Shown: piece after piece, positions 41,050-50,455 of the stretch
How positions within the stretch are numbered: position 1 is the first letter of the stretch
How the letters are laid out: each line of letters opens with the position of its first letter
Notes under the pieces: generated by a model
What the model saw: the letters and a program-made list of their open reading frames with translations, nothing else
Databases searched by the model: none
What the model was told of the DNA's origin: nothing
Translations under genes and position numbers: made by a program
Source of the DNA: Actinacidiphila sp965342175
GTDB taxonomy: Bacteria; Actinomycetota; Actinomycetes; Streptomycetales; Streptomycetaceae
DNA: 64,000 bases
Direction: 5' to 3'
Assembly (NCBI RefSeq): GCF_965342175.1
Contig: NZ_CBDRBL010000015.1
Location: forward strand, 36,619 to 100,618

Positions 41050-43479
41050 ATGACGGAACGCACGCGGCAGGAGGCGGCCGGACCGACACGACCGGCGACG
41101 CTCGGCGGGCTGACCGCCGCCGAGGTGGCGGAGCGGGTCGCGCGGGGCGAGGTCAACGACGTGCCCGTGCGCTCGTCCCGCTCGCTGGCGGAGATCGTCC
41201 GCGCGAACGTCCTCACCCGCTTCAACGCGATCATCGGGGTGCTCTTCCTGATCATCCTGGTCGTGGGGCCGATCCAGGACGGCCTGTTCGGCTTCGTCAT
41301 CATCGCCAACACCGGCATCGGCATCTTCCAGGAGTGGCGCGCCAAGAAGACCCTGGACGGACTCGCCGTCATCGGCGAGGCGAAACCCACCGTCCGCCGC
41401 GACGGGGTCGCCCATGAGGTCTCCGTCTCCGACATCGTCCTGGGCGACCTCGTCGAACTCGGGCCGGGGGACAAGGTGGTGGTCGACGGCGAGGTGGCCG
41501 AGGCCGACAGCCTGGAGGTGGACGAGTCGCTGCTCACCGGGGAGGCCGACCCCGTCGTCAAGCACCCCGGCGACCTGGTGATGTCCGGCAGCTTCGTCGT
41601 CGCCGGCGGCGGGGCCTTCACCGCGACCAAGGTCGGCCGGGAGGCCTACGCCGCGCGACTCGCCGAGGAGGCGACCCGCTTCACGCTCGTCAGCTCCGAA
41701 CTGCGCAACGGAATCAGCCGGATCCTCAAGTACGTCACGTGGATGATGGTCCCCACCGCGATCGGCCTGATCGTCAGCCAGCTCGTCCTGGAGGGCAACG
41801 ACTGGCGCGAGGCGGTCCGCCGCATGGTCGGCGGCATCGTGCCGATGGTGCCCGAGGGGCTGGTCCTGCTGACCTCGGTGGCCTTCGCGATCGGCGTCAT
41901 CCGGCTGGGCCGCAGGCAGTGCCTCGTCCAGGAGCTGCCCGCGATCGAGGGCCTGGCCCGGGTGGACGTGGTGTGCCTGGACAAGACCGGCACCCTCACC
42001 GAGGGCACGATGGACGTCGCCGAACTACGGATGCTGGACGGCCCGGCCGAGCCCTACGTGCGGCAGGTGCTCGGCGCGGTCAGCTCCGCCGATCCCCGCC
42101 CCAACCCCACGCTGACCGCCGTCGCCGCGGCCTTCCCCGCCCCCGGCGACGGCTGGCACGTCACAAAGGCGCTGCCCTTCTCCTCCGCCCGCAAATACAG
42201 CGGCGCGGCGTTCACCGAACCGGGCGGGGAACGCAGCGCCTGGCTGCTCGGCGCCCCCGATGTGCTGCTCGCCCCCGGCGACCCTGCGCTGGGCGAGGTC
42301 GACGACCTCAACGCCCACGGCCTGCGGGTGCTGCTGCTCGCCCGGACCGGCGCGGACCTCGACGACCCGGCGGCGGACGCCTCGGCCGTCCCGGCCGCAC
42401 TGGTCGTCCTGGAGCAGCGGCTGCGCCCCGACGCCGCCGCCACCCTGCGCTACTTCGCCGAGCAGGACGTCCAGGCCAAGGTCATCTCCGGCGACAACGC
42501 GGTCTCCGTCGGCGCGGTCGCCCGGAAGCTGGGGCTGCCCGGCGCCGAGCGGACGGTCGACGCCCGCGAGCTGCCCGCCGAACGCGGCCCCATGGCGGCC
42601 GAGATCGGCCGGGGCGCGGTCTTCGGCCGGGTCACCCCGCGGCAGAAGCGGGAGATGGTGGGCGCGCTGCAGTCCGGCGGCCACACCGTGGCGATGACCG
42701 GGGACGGCGTCAACGACGTCCTCGCCCTCAAGGACGCGGACATCGGCGTTGCCATGGGGTCCGGCTCGGAGGCGACGCGGGCGGTCGCCCAGATCGTGCT
42801 GCTCGACAACAGCTTCTCGACCCTCCCGTCGGTCGTGGCCGAGGGCCGCCGCGTCATCGGCAACATCACGCGCGTCGCGACCCTCTTCCTCACCAAGACC
42901 GTCTACTCGGTCCTGCTCGCCCTGCTGGTGATCATCTGGCACGCGCCCTACCCGTTCCTCCCCCGGCACCTGACGCTGCTGTCCACGCTGACCATCGGCG
43001 TCCCCGCCTTCTTCCTCGCCCTGGCCCCCAACACCGAGCGGGCCAGGCCGCACTTCGTGCGCCGGGTCATGCGCTACTCGCTGCCCGCCGGGGTGATCGC
43101 GGGCGTCGCCACCTTTGTGACGTACATGCTCGCCCGGCACCATTACCGCGGCGACGGCGCGCTGGAGGCCGAGACCAGTGCCGCGACGCTGACCCTCTTC
43201 CTCATAGCGACCTGGGTGCTGGCGCTGGTGGCACGCCCCTACACCTGGTGGCGGATCGGCCTGGTCCTCGCCATGGGCGCCGGTTTCCTCGTCGTGCTGG
43301 TCACCCCCTGGCTGCAGGAGTTCTTCGCCCTCCGCCTGGTCGGCACGCGGGGCCCCTGGACGGCCGTCGCCGTGGCGGCGGCCGCCGCCTTCCTGCTGGA
43401 GCTGGTCTGGCGCCGCGTCGGCCGCGTGGACGACGACACCGCCGCGCCGGAGCGGGAGGGCGCGCCAGGTCCCCGCTGA
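41050..43479 (+). CDS. HAD-IC P-type ATPase (cation transporter)
   Basis: This 809-residue pump has an actuator domain with LLTGEADPV, helix M4 with the PEGL motif (GGIVPMVPEGLVLLTSVAF), the phosphorylation site VCLDKTGTLTEG (Asp311), and the hinge GDGVNDVLALKDADIGVAMG. Six C-terminal helices follow. It lacks a heavy-metal-binding N-domain and the CPC motif, so it belongs to the P2-like group that moves Ca2+, Mg2+ or similar ions; the ion is not fixed by sequence. The ATG at 41050 was chosen because homology begins at GGLTAAEVAERVARGEVNDV. The GC-rich run before it repeats CCGCCCGCG. Confidence 0.93.
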   Translation: MTERTRQEAAGPTRPATLGGLTAAEVAERVARGEVNDVPVRSSRSLAEIVRANVLTRFNAIIGVLFLIILVVGPIQDGLFGFVIIANTGIGIFQEWRAKKTLDGLAVIGEAKPTVRRDGVAHEVSVSDIVLGDLVELGPGDKVVVDGEVAEADSLEVDESLLTGEADPVVKHPGDLVMSGSFVVAGGGAFTATKVGREAYAARLAEEATRFTLVSSELRNGISRILKYVTWMMVPTAIGLIVSQLVLEGNDWREAVRRMVGGIVPMVPEGLVLLTSVAFAIGVIRLGRRQCLVQELPAIEGLARVDVVCLDKTGTLTEGTMDVAELRMLDGPAEPYVRQVLGAVSSADPRPNPTLTAVAAAFPAPGDGWHVTKALPFSSARKYSGAAFTEPGGERSAWLLGAPDVLLAPGDPALGEVDDLNAHGLRVLLLARTGADLDDPAADASAVPAALVVLEQRLRPDAAATLRYFAEQDVQAKVISGDNAVSVGAVARKLGLPGAERTVDARELPAERGPMAAEIGRGAVFGRVTPRQKREMVGALQSGGHTVAMTGDGVNDVLALKDADIGVAMGSGSEATRAVAQIVLLDNSFSTLPSVVAEGRRVIGNITRVATLFLTKTVYSVLLALLVIIWHAPYPFLPRHLTLLSTLTIGVPAFFLALAPNTERARPHFVRRVMRYSLPAGVIAGVATFVTYMLARHHYRGDGALEAETSAATLTLFLIATWVLALVARPYTWWRIGLVLAMGAGFLVVLVTPWLQEFFALRLVGTRGPWTAVAVAAAAAFLLELVWRRVGRVDDDTAAPEREGAPGPR

Positions 43480-43485
43480 GGGGGC

Positions 43486-46400
43486 TCAGTCGAACCAGCG
43501 GTCGCGGGCCAGCTCCTCCGTACGGGTCGGGTCCTCCAGCAGCGCCGCCACCTCGAAGCGGCGCTGCCAGGCGCCGGCCGCCCAAGCCAGGCCCGCGGCG
43601 ACGCCTTCCAGCGTGGCGGCGTGCAGGGTGCCGTCGACCCACCGCCAGTCGAGCTCGACGGTGCCGCCGTCGGGGGCCGCGACCAGCAACTCCTCGTGCT
43701 CGACATACGACAGGGGGACGCCCGGCAGCAGCTCGCGGACCGTGTCCGCGACGTCGTGCGGTTCCCCCTGCGAGACGACCGGGGCGTCGAACGCCTCACT
43801 GAGCCGACGCACCTGGAACAACTCGGCCAGCGCCGCGGCACGGACCGGCGGCACCGGGAGCAGGGGCAGGTCCGCGGCGAGCGGCAGCAGGTCCGGCGCG
43901 TCCGCGACGAGGGCCTCCCCGGCGTCGACCACGCGCGGCTCACGGCCGTCGACGACGGCTCGCAGCTCGTCGGGGAGGGTCACCTGCTCGGGGTCGACGG
44001 TGGCCAGCTCGGAGTAGAGCCGGTGCAGCTGGGCCGGGGTGACGGCGGAGTCCGGGTCGGCGAGGCGGGCGAGCAGTTCGGCGGCGCCGCCCGGCTCGAC
44101 CAGCAGAGCCGGGACGGACGTGCGCACGCCGAGCGCGCGCAGCACCTCGTCGTCGACGGCCCCGGCCTCGGCGTCCTCGTACAGCCCGGCGAGCAGCGGG
44201 TCGCCGCCGGCGGCGCGCAGGCCGACCGGGCGGCGGCCGTCGAGGACCGGGTGGTCGCGCAGCCACCACGCGGTGTAGGGCCGCACGGTGCGCGTGGTGC
44301 CGTCCGGCAGCAGGACCCGCACCGGCTGGGTGACCGCGTCGCGCAGCGGCGGCACGGAGAGCATCGCCAGAGCCTGCGGCCAGGCGTCGTCGTCGACGAG
44401 GTCGAGGTCCCGCACGGCGACGATCTCGGTGGCGACCGGCGGCACGTCGGTGTCCGGCAGCTGGTCCAGGACGTCCTCGCACCAGACGTCGACCGCGTCA
44501 AGCAGCCCGGCGTCGTCCGGCTCGGCCCAGTCGCCGTCCCGGGGCTCCAGCTCGTCCGGGTCGAGCACCACGTCGGTGGCCCGCACCAGCGCGAAGGTGG
44601 CGAGCACGCCGACCGCGGTCAGCGGCTGCTCGCCCCAGCGGGCCGCCAGGTCCGCGTCGACCAGGCCCAGCTCCCCTTCCCGGACGACCCGCTCGAAGGC
44701 GCTGCCCGGCAGCACCAGTTCACCGGCGGGGGCGAGCTCGCCCTCGTCGTCGGTCAGGGCCAGCGCGGCCAGCCACGGCTCGTCGCCCGGGGCGAGGTTC
44801 GCGGCCCGGACCAGGCCCAGGACGACCTCGGCCAGCTCCTCCGCGTCCAGCGCGGGGGCGGCATCCGCCCCGACGCCGTCGTACCACGCCTCGTCGGCGT
44901 CCAGGGACGCGGCCACGGCGGCCCGCACCTGCGGGGTGGTCAGGACGGCGCGCGGCGTCGCGGGGGTGGCTCCGAGCTTCTCCAGCAGCGGGTGCGCGGC
45001 CCGCGGATCGGCCACTTTCAGGCCCAGCCGGCCCAGCTCCGACGCGGTGGGCAGTGCGGTGCCGGCCGGGACGGCCTCGTCGGCGTAGACGCTGTCCATC
45101 TCGGGCAGCGGCAGCAGCACCTGGCGCGGTCCGACGACCGTACGGCCGTCCGCGAGCGGCACGGGGAGCCCGCTCAGCCGGTCCGGGTCGGTGCCGGCCA
45201 GAGAGTCGTAGAGTCGGCGCCACCAGGCCGCGGGCCGCTCCACCCCGGCCAGCCGGTCGATCGCGTCGCCCAGCGGCAACCGGGCGACCCCGAGGGCCCG
45301 CAGCTCGGGACGGCGCTCCAGCCCTGGCGGCAGCAGCGTCGGGAAGACCTCCGCCAGCACCCGGACGGTCTCCGCGCCGGCGCCCTCCACGACCTCGGCC
45401 TCCACCGGGCGCAGCGCGGGCGGGAGGTCGTCCCCCTCGTCGGTTCCGGACACGTCGGCGGCGCGCGGCAGGAAGGCGGTGCGCGGCAGTTGCTCCAGCA
45501 CGTGGCGGCGCAGTTCGGCGTCGAGTTCGCCCTTGCCCAGCGGGCCGGGCACCAGGTCCACGATGCCCGCGGCGACCGGCCGCCAGTCCGCCAGCAGCCG
45601 TACGTACAACTCGGCGGCCCGCGCGACCAGGAAGCCGGTGAGGGCGCCGGGCGCGGCGTGGCGCCGGCTCGGGTCCAGCGGCAGCGAGGCGATGAGCAGG
45701 GCGGGCAGCCCCAGCGGTTCGTCGGTAGGCGTCGGGGCGTGCACGAAGGGCGCGGTCCGCGGCCGCTCGGGCGCGCCGTCCCGGCCCACCGGCACGGCCC
45801 AGGTCACCGACCACACCGGACGCAGCCGCTCCTCGACCGGGCGGTCGGCCAGCAGCGCCGCCTCCAGCGCGCCGGCCTCGCTCACGGTGCGCCAGCGGGT
45901 CGTCCCGCCGGCGCTGTCCACGACGACGGTCAGCCCGTCCTCCTGACCCCGGGTCAAGGTCCGCACGCCCTCCGGCGTCTCCACGACCACCTCGGCGAGG
46001 CCCGGAAGGGACAGCAGCAGCGCGTCGTCGATCCCGGCGAGCAGGCGCGCCGCGAGGTCCGCGGCGGCGCCGTCGCGCAGCGGCAGCACGACGCACGTGT
46101 CGTAGCCCTCCGGAGCGGTTCCCTCGGCGGGCAGCGGCAGCCGCAGCAGCGGTACGTGGCCGTCCCTTCGGCGCAGTTCGTCGGCGAGCCCGGCAGACCC
46201 CGCCCCGGTCTCCCGCGCCAGGTCCCGGGCCTCCGCCAGCGACCAGCGCACGCCGCCGCTGCGGCTGAGGATCGCGGGCTCGTCGCTGACCGCGAGCACG
46301 GCGGAGAAGCCGACGCCGAAGCGGCCGACGGACAGGTCGCCGTCCTCGCGCTTGGCGCTGGCCCGCAGCGTCGACAACGACTCCACGCCCACGGCGTCCA

Positions 46401-46671
46401 GGTGGGCCCCGGTGTTCGCGGCGGCGAGCACCCCCTCGCGCAGGGTCAGCCGCAGCCGGCCTGCCACCCCGGCACGGGCCGCCGCGTCGGCGGCGTTCTG
46501 GGCCAGTTCGACGACGAGTCGGTCGCGGTAGCCGCCGAGCGCGAGGTCCTCCTCCGCGTTGGCGTCCTCCCGGAACCGGGCGGGCGACGCGGCCCACGCG
46601 TCCAGCACGGCCCGCCGCAGCCGTGCGGTCCCGAACGGATCTGCGCCCCGGTCCATCGCGGTCCCGCTCAC
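43486..46671 (-). CDS. Sacsin-like HSP90-type ATPase domain protein
   Basis: This 1061-residue soluble protein has a GHKL ATPase fold at the N-terminus: N-box VVELAQNAADAAAR (about residue 55), G1 region NTGAHLDAVGVESLSTLRAS (about 90) and G2-like GDLSVGRFGVGFSAVLAVSD (about 118). This is the arrangement seen in sacsin and HSP90-like ATPases. The remaining 900 residues are acidic and helical, and I cannot assign domains beyond the general sacsin-like repeat character. AGGAG lies 8 bases before the GTG start. It may be a chaperone-like machine; related ATPases also occur in defence islands, but no nuclease or partner gene is adjacent. Confidence 0.85.
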   Translation of the reverse strand: MSGTAMDRGADPFGTARLRRAVLDAWAASPARFREDANAEEDLALGGYRDRLVVELAQNAADAAARAGVAGRLRLTLREGVLAAANTGAHLDAVGVESLSTLRASAKREDGDLSVGRFGVGFSAVLAVSDEPAILSRSGGVRWSLAEARDLARETGAGSAGLADELRRRDGHVPLLRLPLPAEGTAPEGYDTCVVLPLRDGAAADLAARLLAGIDDALLLSLPGLAEVVVETPEGVRTLTRGQEDGLTVVVDSAGGTTRWRTVSEAGALEAALLADRPVEERLRPVWSVTWAVPVGRDGAPERPRTAPFVHAPTPTDEPLGLPALLIASLPLDPSRRHAAPGALTGFLVARAAELYVRLLADWRPVAAGIVDLVPGPLGKGELDAELRRHVLEQLPRTAFLPRAADVSGTDEGDDLPPALRPVEAEVVEGAGAETVRVLAEVFPTLLPPGLERRPELRALGVARLPLGDAIDRLAGVERPAAWWRRLYDSLAGTDPDRLSGLPVPLADGRTVVGPRQVLLPLPEMDSVYADEAVPAGTALPTASELGRLGLKVADPRAAHPLLEKLGATPATPRAVLTTPQVRAAVAASLDADEAWYDGVGADAAPALDAEELAEVVLGLVRAANLAPGDEPWLAALALTDDEGELAPAGELVLPGSAFERVVREGELGLVDADLAARWGEQPLTAVGVLATFALVRATDVVLDPDELEPRDGDWAEPDDAGLLDAVDVWCEDVLDQLPDTDVPPVATEIVAVRDLDLVDDDAWPQALAMLSVPPLRDAVTQPVRVLLPDGTTRTVRPYTAWWLRDHPVLDGRRPVGLRAAGGDPLLAGLYEDAEAGAVDDEVLRALGVRTSVPALLVEPGGAAELLARLADPDSAVTPAQLHRLYSELATVDPEQVTLPDELRAVVDGREPRVVDAGEALVADAPDLLPLAADLPLLPVPPVRAAALAELFQVRRLSEAFDAPVVSQGEPHDVADTVRELLPGVPLSYVEHEELLVAAPDGGTVELDWRWVDGTLHAATLEGVAAGLAWAAGAWQRRFEVAALLEDPTRTEELARDRWFD

Positions 46672-47847
46672 GTCGTCTTCTCCTCACGCGTACTCGCATG
46701 CCCTGTGCGGGTCGACGCTACAGCGTGCGCGGCCACGGCCGCCCGGCGTGCCCGCGGGGGCCGGGCGGCCCATGCGGGTGTGGTGCCCGCACGCAGCAGC
46801 ACCGAGCGCACAGCGGCCCGGGCCCGCGGTGCCGTCCGGCCGCGACCCCGGGGCCACCCGCAGCGCCGCCACCGGCCCGGCGAAGCCGCGAGCAGGCCGG
46901 AGGCCCCGCGGCACCAACCCGCACCGCCACCGCTGTACCGGCCCGGGCCGGTGTAGGCGACAGCCCCCGTCACAAGGCGATGCCCTCACAGACGGCCGGG
47001 CGGCGCGCCGACCTGGCCGCCCCACCCGGCGGCACAGACCAGCCGCATGAGGGCACCCGCGCTCACCAGCCCGCAGCCTCGCCGCCCCCCACCCGCCCAA
47101 GCGTCAACGGTGCCCAACCCGGACGGCCCGGCCTCGACGACGCCTTGGAGATCCGCAGGGCCCGCGCTCCTGGGCGGCCCCACCCCTCCCGCAAGCCCCG
47201 CCACTCCGCCCGGCAAGACCGCCGACAGCGGCGCGGTCCCGGGCCCCGAAGTCGCCGCCGAGCGGCAGGCGGGCTCGCCGGACGCGCCGCGGGCGACCGG
47301 CCGCTGCCGCAGGTGCGCCCCCGCGCGCACGTCACGGCGGGCGTGGAAGGGCAGGGCTGGACGGCACGAACCCCGGTGGGCGGTCGCCTTCGGCGGTGCC
47401 GGCCACGGCCGGCTCATAGAAGTGCCGCCCAGCGGGCACCGGCTCGGGCACACATCCTGGGCGCCCGCAGCGCCGACCCGGCCCGGCGGAGCCGTGAGCG
47501 GTCCAGTGCCCAGCGCCCCCCGGGCCTCAGCCCGCACCATCAGTGCCCAGCGCGCCCCGCTCGGACACAGCACCCCCGGGCATCAGCCCGCACCCCCAGG
47601 GCATCAGCCCGCACCACCAGTGCTCAGCACCCCCCGCTCGGACACAGCACCCCCGGGCATCAGCCCGCACCACCAGTGCCCAGCGCCCCCCGCTCGGACA
47701 CAGCACCCCCGGGCATCAGCCCGCACCACCAGTGCCCAGCGCCCCCCGCTCGGACACAACACCCGCGGGCATCAGCCCGCACGCGCACCGGCCCGCGGCC
47801 CGGCGGCGCCACCCGGCACCCGCCGGAGCCGCCCGCCGGCGGAGCCG
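46672..47847. other. 1.2-kb GC-rich gap without a supported gene
   Basis: The gap lies between the sacsin-like gene start and the DUF3027 gene stop. All six frames are largely open because of extreme GC content, but the translations are Pro/Arg/Ala-rich with no hydrophobic pattern or family resemblance. The last 300 bp hold the 56-bp repeat array. The promoter of the sacsin-like gene must be near 46690-46730, where the sequence is less GC-rich. Confidence 0.6.
47503..47785. repeat. 56-bp tandem repeat array
   Basis: Units beginning CAGTGCCCAGCGCCCCCCGC start at 47541, 47618, 47674 and 47730, the last three exactly 56 bp apart. The first interval is 77 bp because of a 21-bp internal duplication (GGGCATCAGCCCGCACCCCCA type), and a shortened unit lies at 47503. 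Each full unit holds the hairpin CGGGC-ATCA-GCCCG. Because 56 is not a multiple of three, the array is not a protein repeat. Confidence 0.85.
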
Positions 47848-48762
47848 TCAGCTGTGGCCGAGTTCCTCGGCGGGGGTCGTGTCCTCGACGGAGCCCTGCC
47901 GGTCCGGGTGCAGGCGCAGCGGCTCCACCGCGGTCTCGTCGAGGACCGGCGGCGCCGGGCGGGGAGGCTTGGGCATCACGGCGGCCTCGGAGTGGGCGCC
48001 GCACCCGTACGCGAGGGAGACGACGCGCCCGTCCGCCGGGGAGAACTCGTTCGCGCAGATGCCGAAGGCCTGCCGCAGCGAGCCCGCGATAGGGACGAGG
48101 AAGCCGCAGGAGACGCACTGGGCGGGGGCGGCCTGGGCCATGGGGGCCTTCGCGCCGTACTCGTCCTCCCATCGGTCCGCGGCGACGTGCAGCCCGTAAC
48201 GGGACAGCACGCGCGGCCGGGCCATGCCGATCTCCTCCGCGACGGCCGCGATCGAGCCGACCGCCGGCGCCATCGGCAGGGCCGCGGGCGGACCTCCGGA
48301 GACGTCGGCGTCCTCGGCCTCGACGAGGTCGGCCATCTCGTGCGAGACCGGCGAGTTCGGCGGCGGCGCGTCCTCCCCGGAGAAGCCGGGCTCCAGGCGC
48401 AGGTCCTCCGCCTCGGTGGGCAGCAGATCGCCGGGGCCGAGGTCACCGGGGCGCAGACGCTCGCTCCACGGCACCCATTCGGGCGCGAGGACGGCGTCCG
48501 GCCCGGGCACCAGGACCGTCTCGTCCAGGGTGACCGCCTTGGCACGGGAGGCGCGGGTGAGCGTGACCGCCCAGCGCCAGCCGCGGTAGGCGGCCTCGCG
48601 GCAGGCGAACAGATGCGTCACCACCCTGTCACCCTCGGCGACCGTGCCGAGGTGCTCGCCGACCGCTTTCTCGCCGAAGGCCTCGACGGCGGCTTCGAGG
48701 GCGAGGTCGACCGCCTCGGCGCACAGGCGGTCAGGGGTACGGCTTCGCATCGCAGCACTCAC
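47848..48762 (-). CDS. DUF3027 domain protein
   Basis: This 304-residue soluble protein of an actinobacterial family starts with a conserved helical domain (LCAEAVDLALEAAVEAFGEK, VVTHLFACREAAYRGWRWAV, APEWVPWSERLRPGDLGPGD). It ends with a small cysteine-containing region (QCVSCGFLVPIAGSLRQAFG then CANEFSPADG and YGCGAHSE) that may bind zinc. The function is not known. The GTG at 48762 has a perfect 12-bp palindrome directly upstream and no ribosome site, so translation may be leaderless or controlled by a repressor bound there. Confidence 0.88.
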   Translation of the reverse strand: MSAAMRSRTPDRLCAEAVDLALEAAVEAFGEKAVGEHLGTVAEGDRVVTHLFACREAAYRGWRWAVTLTRASRAKAVTLDETVLVPGPDAVLAPEWVPWSERLRPGDLGPGDLLPTEAEDLRLEPGFSGEDAPPPNSPVSHEMADLVEAEDADVSGGPPAALPMAPAVGSIAAVAEEIGMARPRVLSRYGLHVAADRWEDEYGAKAPMAQAAPAQCVSCGFLVPIAGSLRQAFGICANEFSPADGRVVSLAYGCGAHSEAAVMPKPPRPAPPVLDETAVEPLRLHPDRQGSVEDTTPAEELGHS

Positions 48763-48763
48763 A

Positions 48764-48775
48764 AGAATCGATTCT
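48764..48775. promoter_or_regulatory. 12-bp palindrome AGAATCGATTCT at the DUF3027 start
   Basis: This perfect palindrome begins two bases upstream of the GTG start codon. Its low GC content and position suggest an operator or a -10 region overlap. Confidence 0.45.
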
Positions 48776-48963
48776 CTCCTACGCCGTCTTATGCGTGCGC
48801 CGCCGAGGGTCGGGCGGGCGGTGGCGGAGCGGACCGGGGGACCGCTTCAAACGCTGCCTGCCCGTACGTCCACGGGCGCACCTGATGACTCCATTCTGCG
48901 CGATCGCACGCTATCGGTGCGCGCCCCGTTCGGAAAGCCGCCCGGTAGGGCAGACTGGCGTGC

Positions 48964-50343
48964 GTGGCACGCACAGTGACGTCCGGCCCAGGACCGGTTC
49001 GCAGGGCGGGGAGCGCCGTCGCGCGTGCCACGCGGCGTTCGTCGTCCGCCGTGGTGCGCCGCGTCCGGCGCCACACGCACGCGGACGGGGCGGGCGAGTC
49101 GGGGCTCGCGAAGCTGATCGAGCTGCACGCGGTGAACTCGGCCGGCGACATGCTGATCACCGTCGCGCTCGCCAGCACGATCTTCTTCTCCGTGCCGACC
49201 GGTGAGGCGCGCGGCCGGGTGGCGCTCTACCTGCTCGTCACGATGGCCCCGTTCGCGCTGCTGGCCCCGGTGGTCGGGCCGCTGCTGGACCGGATCCCGC
49301 ACGGGCGGCGCGCCGCGATGGCGATGTCGATGCTGGCCCGCGCGATCCTGGCCTGGACGATGGCAGGAGTGGTGGCGACCGCCGGACTGGAGCTGTACCC
49401 GGCCGCCCTGGGCGTGCTCGTGGCCTCGAAGGCGTACGGCGTGGTGCGCAGCGCCGTGGTGCCGCGGCTGCTGCCGGAGCGCACCACCCTGGTGAAGGCG
49501 AACTCGCGGGTGAGCCTGACGGGTCTGCTGGCCACGGCCGTGGCCGCGCCGGTCGGCGCACTGCTGCATCTGATCGGGCCGGGCGTGCCGTTGTACGGGG
49601 CGTTCGCCGTCTTCGTCTGCGGGACACTGCTCTCCTTCTCCCTCCCGCACAGGGTGGACTCCGCCAAGGGCGAAGCACGCGCGGAGCTGAGCGCGGGCGA
49701 GGACGCCGGGCCCGACCGCCCGGACCGCCGGTGGCAGGAGAAGCGGCCGGGACTGCGGAGCGTCGGAGGCCCGGTGCTGCACGCCCTGCAGGCCAACGCC
49801 TCGCTGCGGGCGCTGTCCGGGTTCCTGACGCTCTTCCTCGCGTTCCTGCTGCGCGAGCATCCGGTGGGCGGCCTCTCGGGGCCCGTCGCGCTGGGCGCGG
49901 TCGCCGTGGCGGCCGGCGGCGGCAACGCCTTCGGCACCGCGCTGGGCTCCTGGCTGCGCGCCCGCGGACCGGAGCGGATCATCATCGTCGCGCTGGCCGC
50001 CGCCCTGGCGGCGACCTGCGTGGCGGCGTCCTGGTACGGGGTGCTGACCATCGCCCTCGTCGCGGCCGCGGCGGGCATCGCGCAGGCACTGGGCAAGCTC
50101 TCGCTGGACGCCCTGATCCAGCGCGACGTCCCGGAGGAGGTGCGCACCTCGGCGTTCGCCCGCTCGGAGACCGCCCTCCAGCTGGCGTGGGTGTCGGGCG
50201 GCGCCATCGGCATCCTCCTGCCCCTCCACGGCACGCTCGGGATGGCGGTGGGCGCGGCCCTGGTGGCGCTCGGCGTCGTCTTCTCGGTCCGCGGGCTGCT
50301 GCGCGGCTCCCGGGGGACGGCGGCACGTCCGCGCACGGTGTGA
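48964..50343 (+). CDS. MFS-like membrane transporter
   Basis: This 459-residue protein has an Arg/Ser-rich head of about 45 residues and ten to twelve helices, starting at LHAVNSAGDMLITVALASTI. The loop LLDRIPHGRRAAMAM is the family signature between helices 2 and 3, and the centre has a long hydrophilic loop (about 225-260). The substrate is unknown. The GTG at 48964 is the likely start; the 201-bp gap to the divergent DUF3027 gene holds both promoters. A 112-bp gap separates it from the downstream lipoprotein gene. Confidence 0.88.
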   Translation: MARTVTSGPGPVRRAGSAVARATRRSSSAVVRRVRRHTHADGAGESGLAKLIELHAVNSAGDMLITVALASTIFFSVPTGEARGRVALYLLVTMAPFALLAPVVGPLLDRIPHGRRAAMAMSMLARAILAWTMAGVVATAGLELYPAALGVLVASKAYGVVRSAVVPRLLPERTTLVKANSRVSLTGLLATAVAAPVGALLHLIGPGVPLYGAFAVFVCGTLLSFSLPHRVDSAKGEARAELSAGEDAGPDRPDRRWQEKRPGLRSVGGPVLHALQANASLRALSGFLTLFLAFLLREHPVGGLSGPVALGAVAVAAGGGNAFGTALGSWLRARGPERIIIVALAAALAATCVAASWYGVLTIALVAAAAGIAQALGKLSLDALIQRDVPEEVRTSAFARSETALQLAWVSGGAIGILLPLHGTLGMAVGAALVALGVVFSVRGLLRGSRGTAARPRTV

Positions 50344-50455
50344 GCCCGGCCCCGGCCCCGGCCCGACCTCGGCATCGCGCGGAAGGCGGCAGCCGGGGGA
50401 CACGAGCGGGCCCCCCGGCGTAGCGGGAGCACGACCGCCCGGTAGCCTCACCCTC

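Noticed and set aside
47503..47785. Possible CRISPR array
   Set aside because: The units are contiguous without unique spacers and there are no cas genes.
46623..48092. Long plus-strand frame of 489 codons over the GC-rich gap
   Set aside because: It overlaps two supported genes antisense, is almost pure Pro/Arg/Ala/Gly/Ser, and the 56-bp repeat shifts frame in each unit, so it is a composition artefact.
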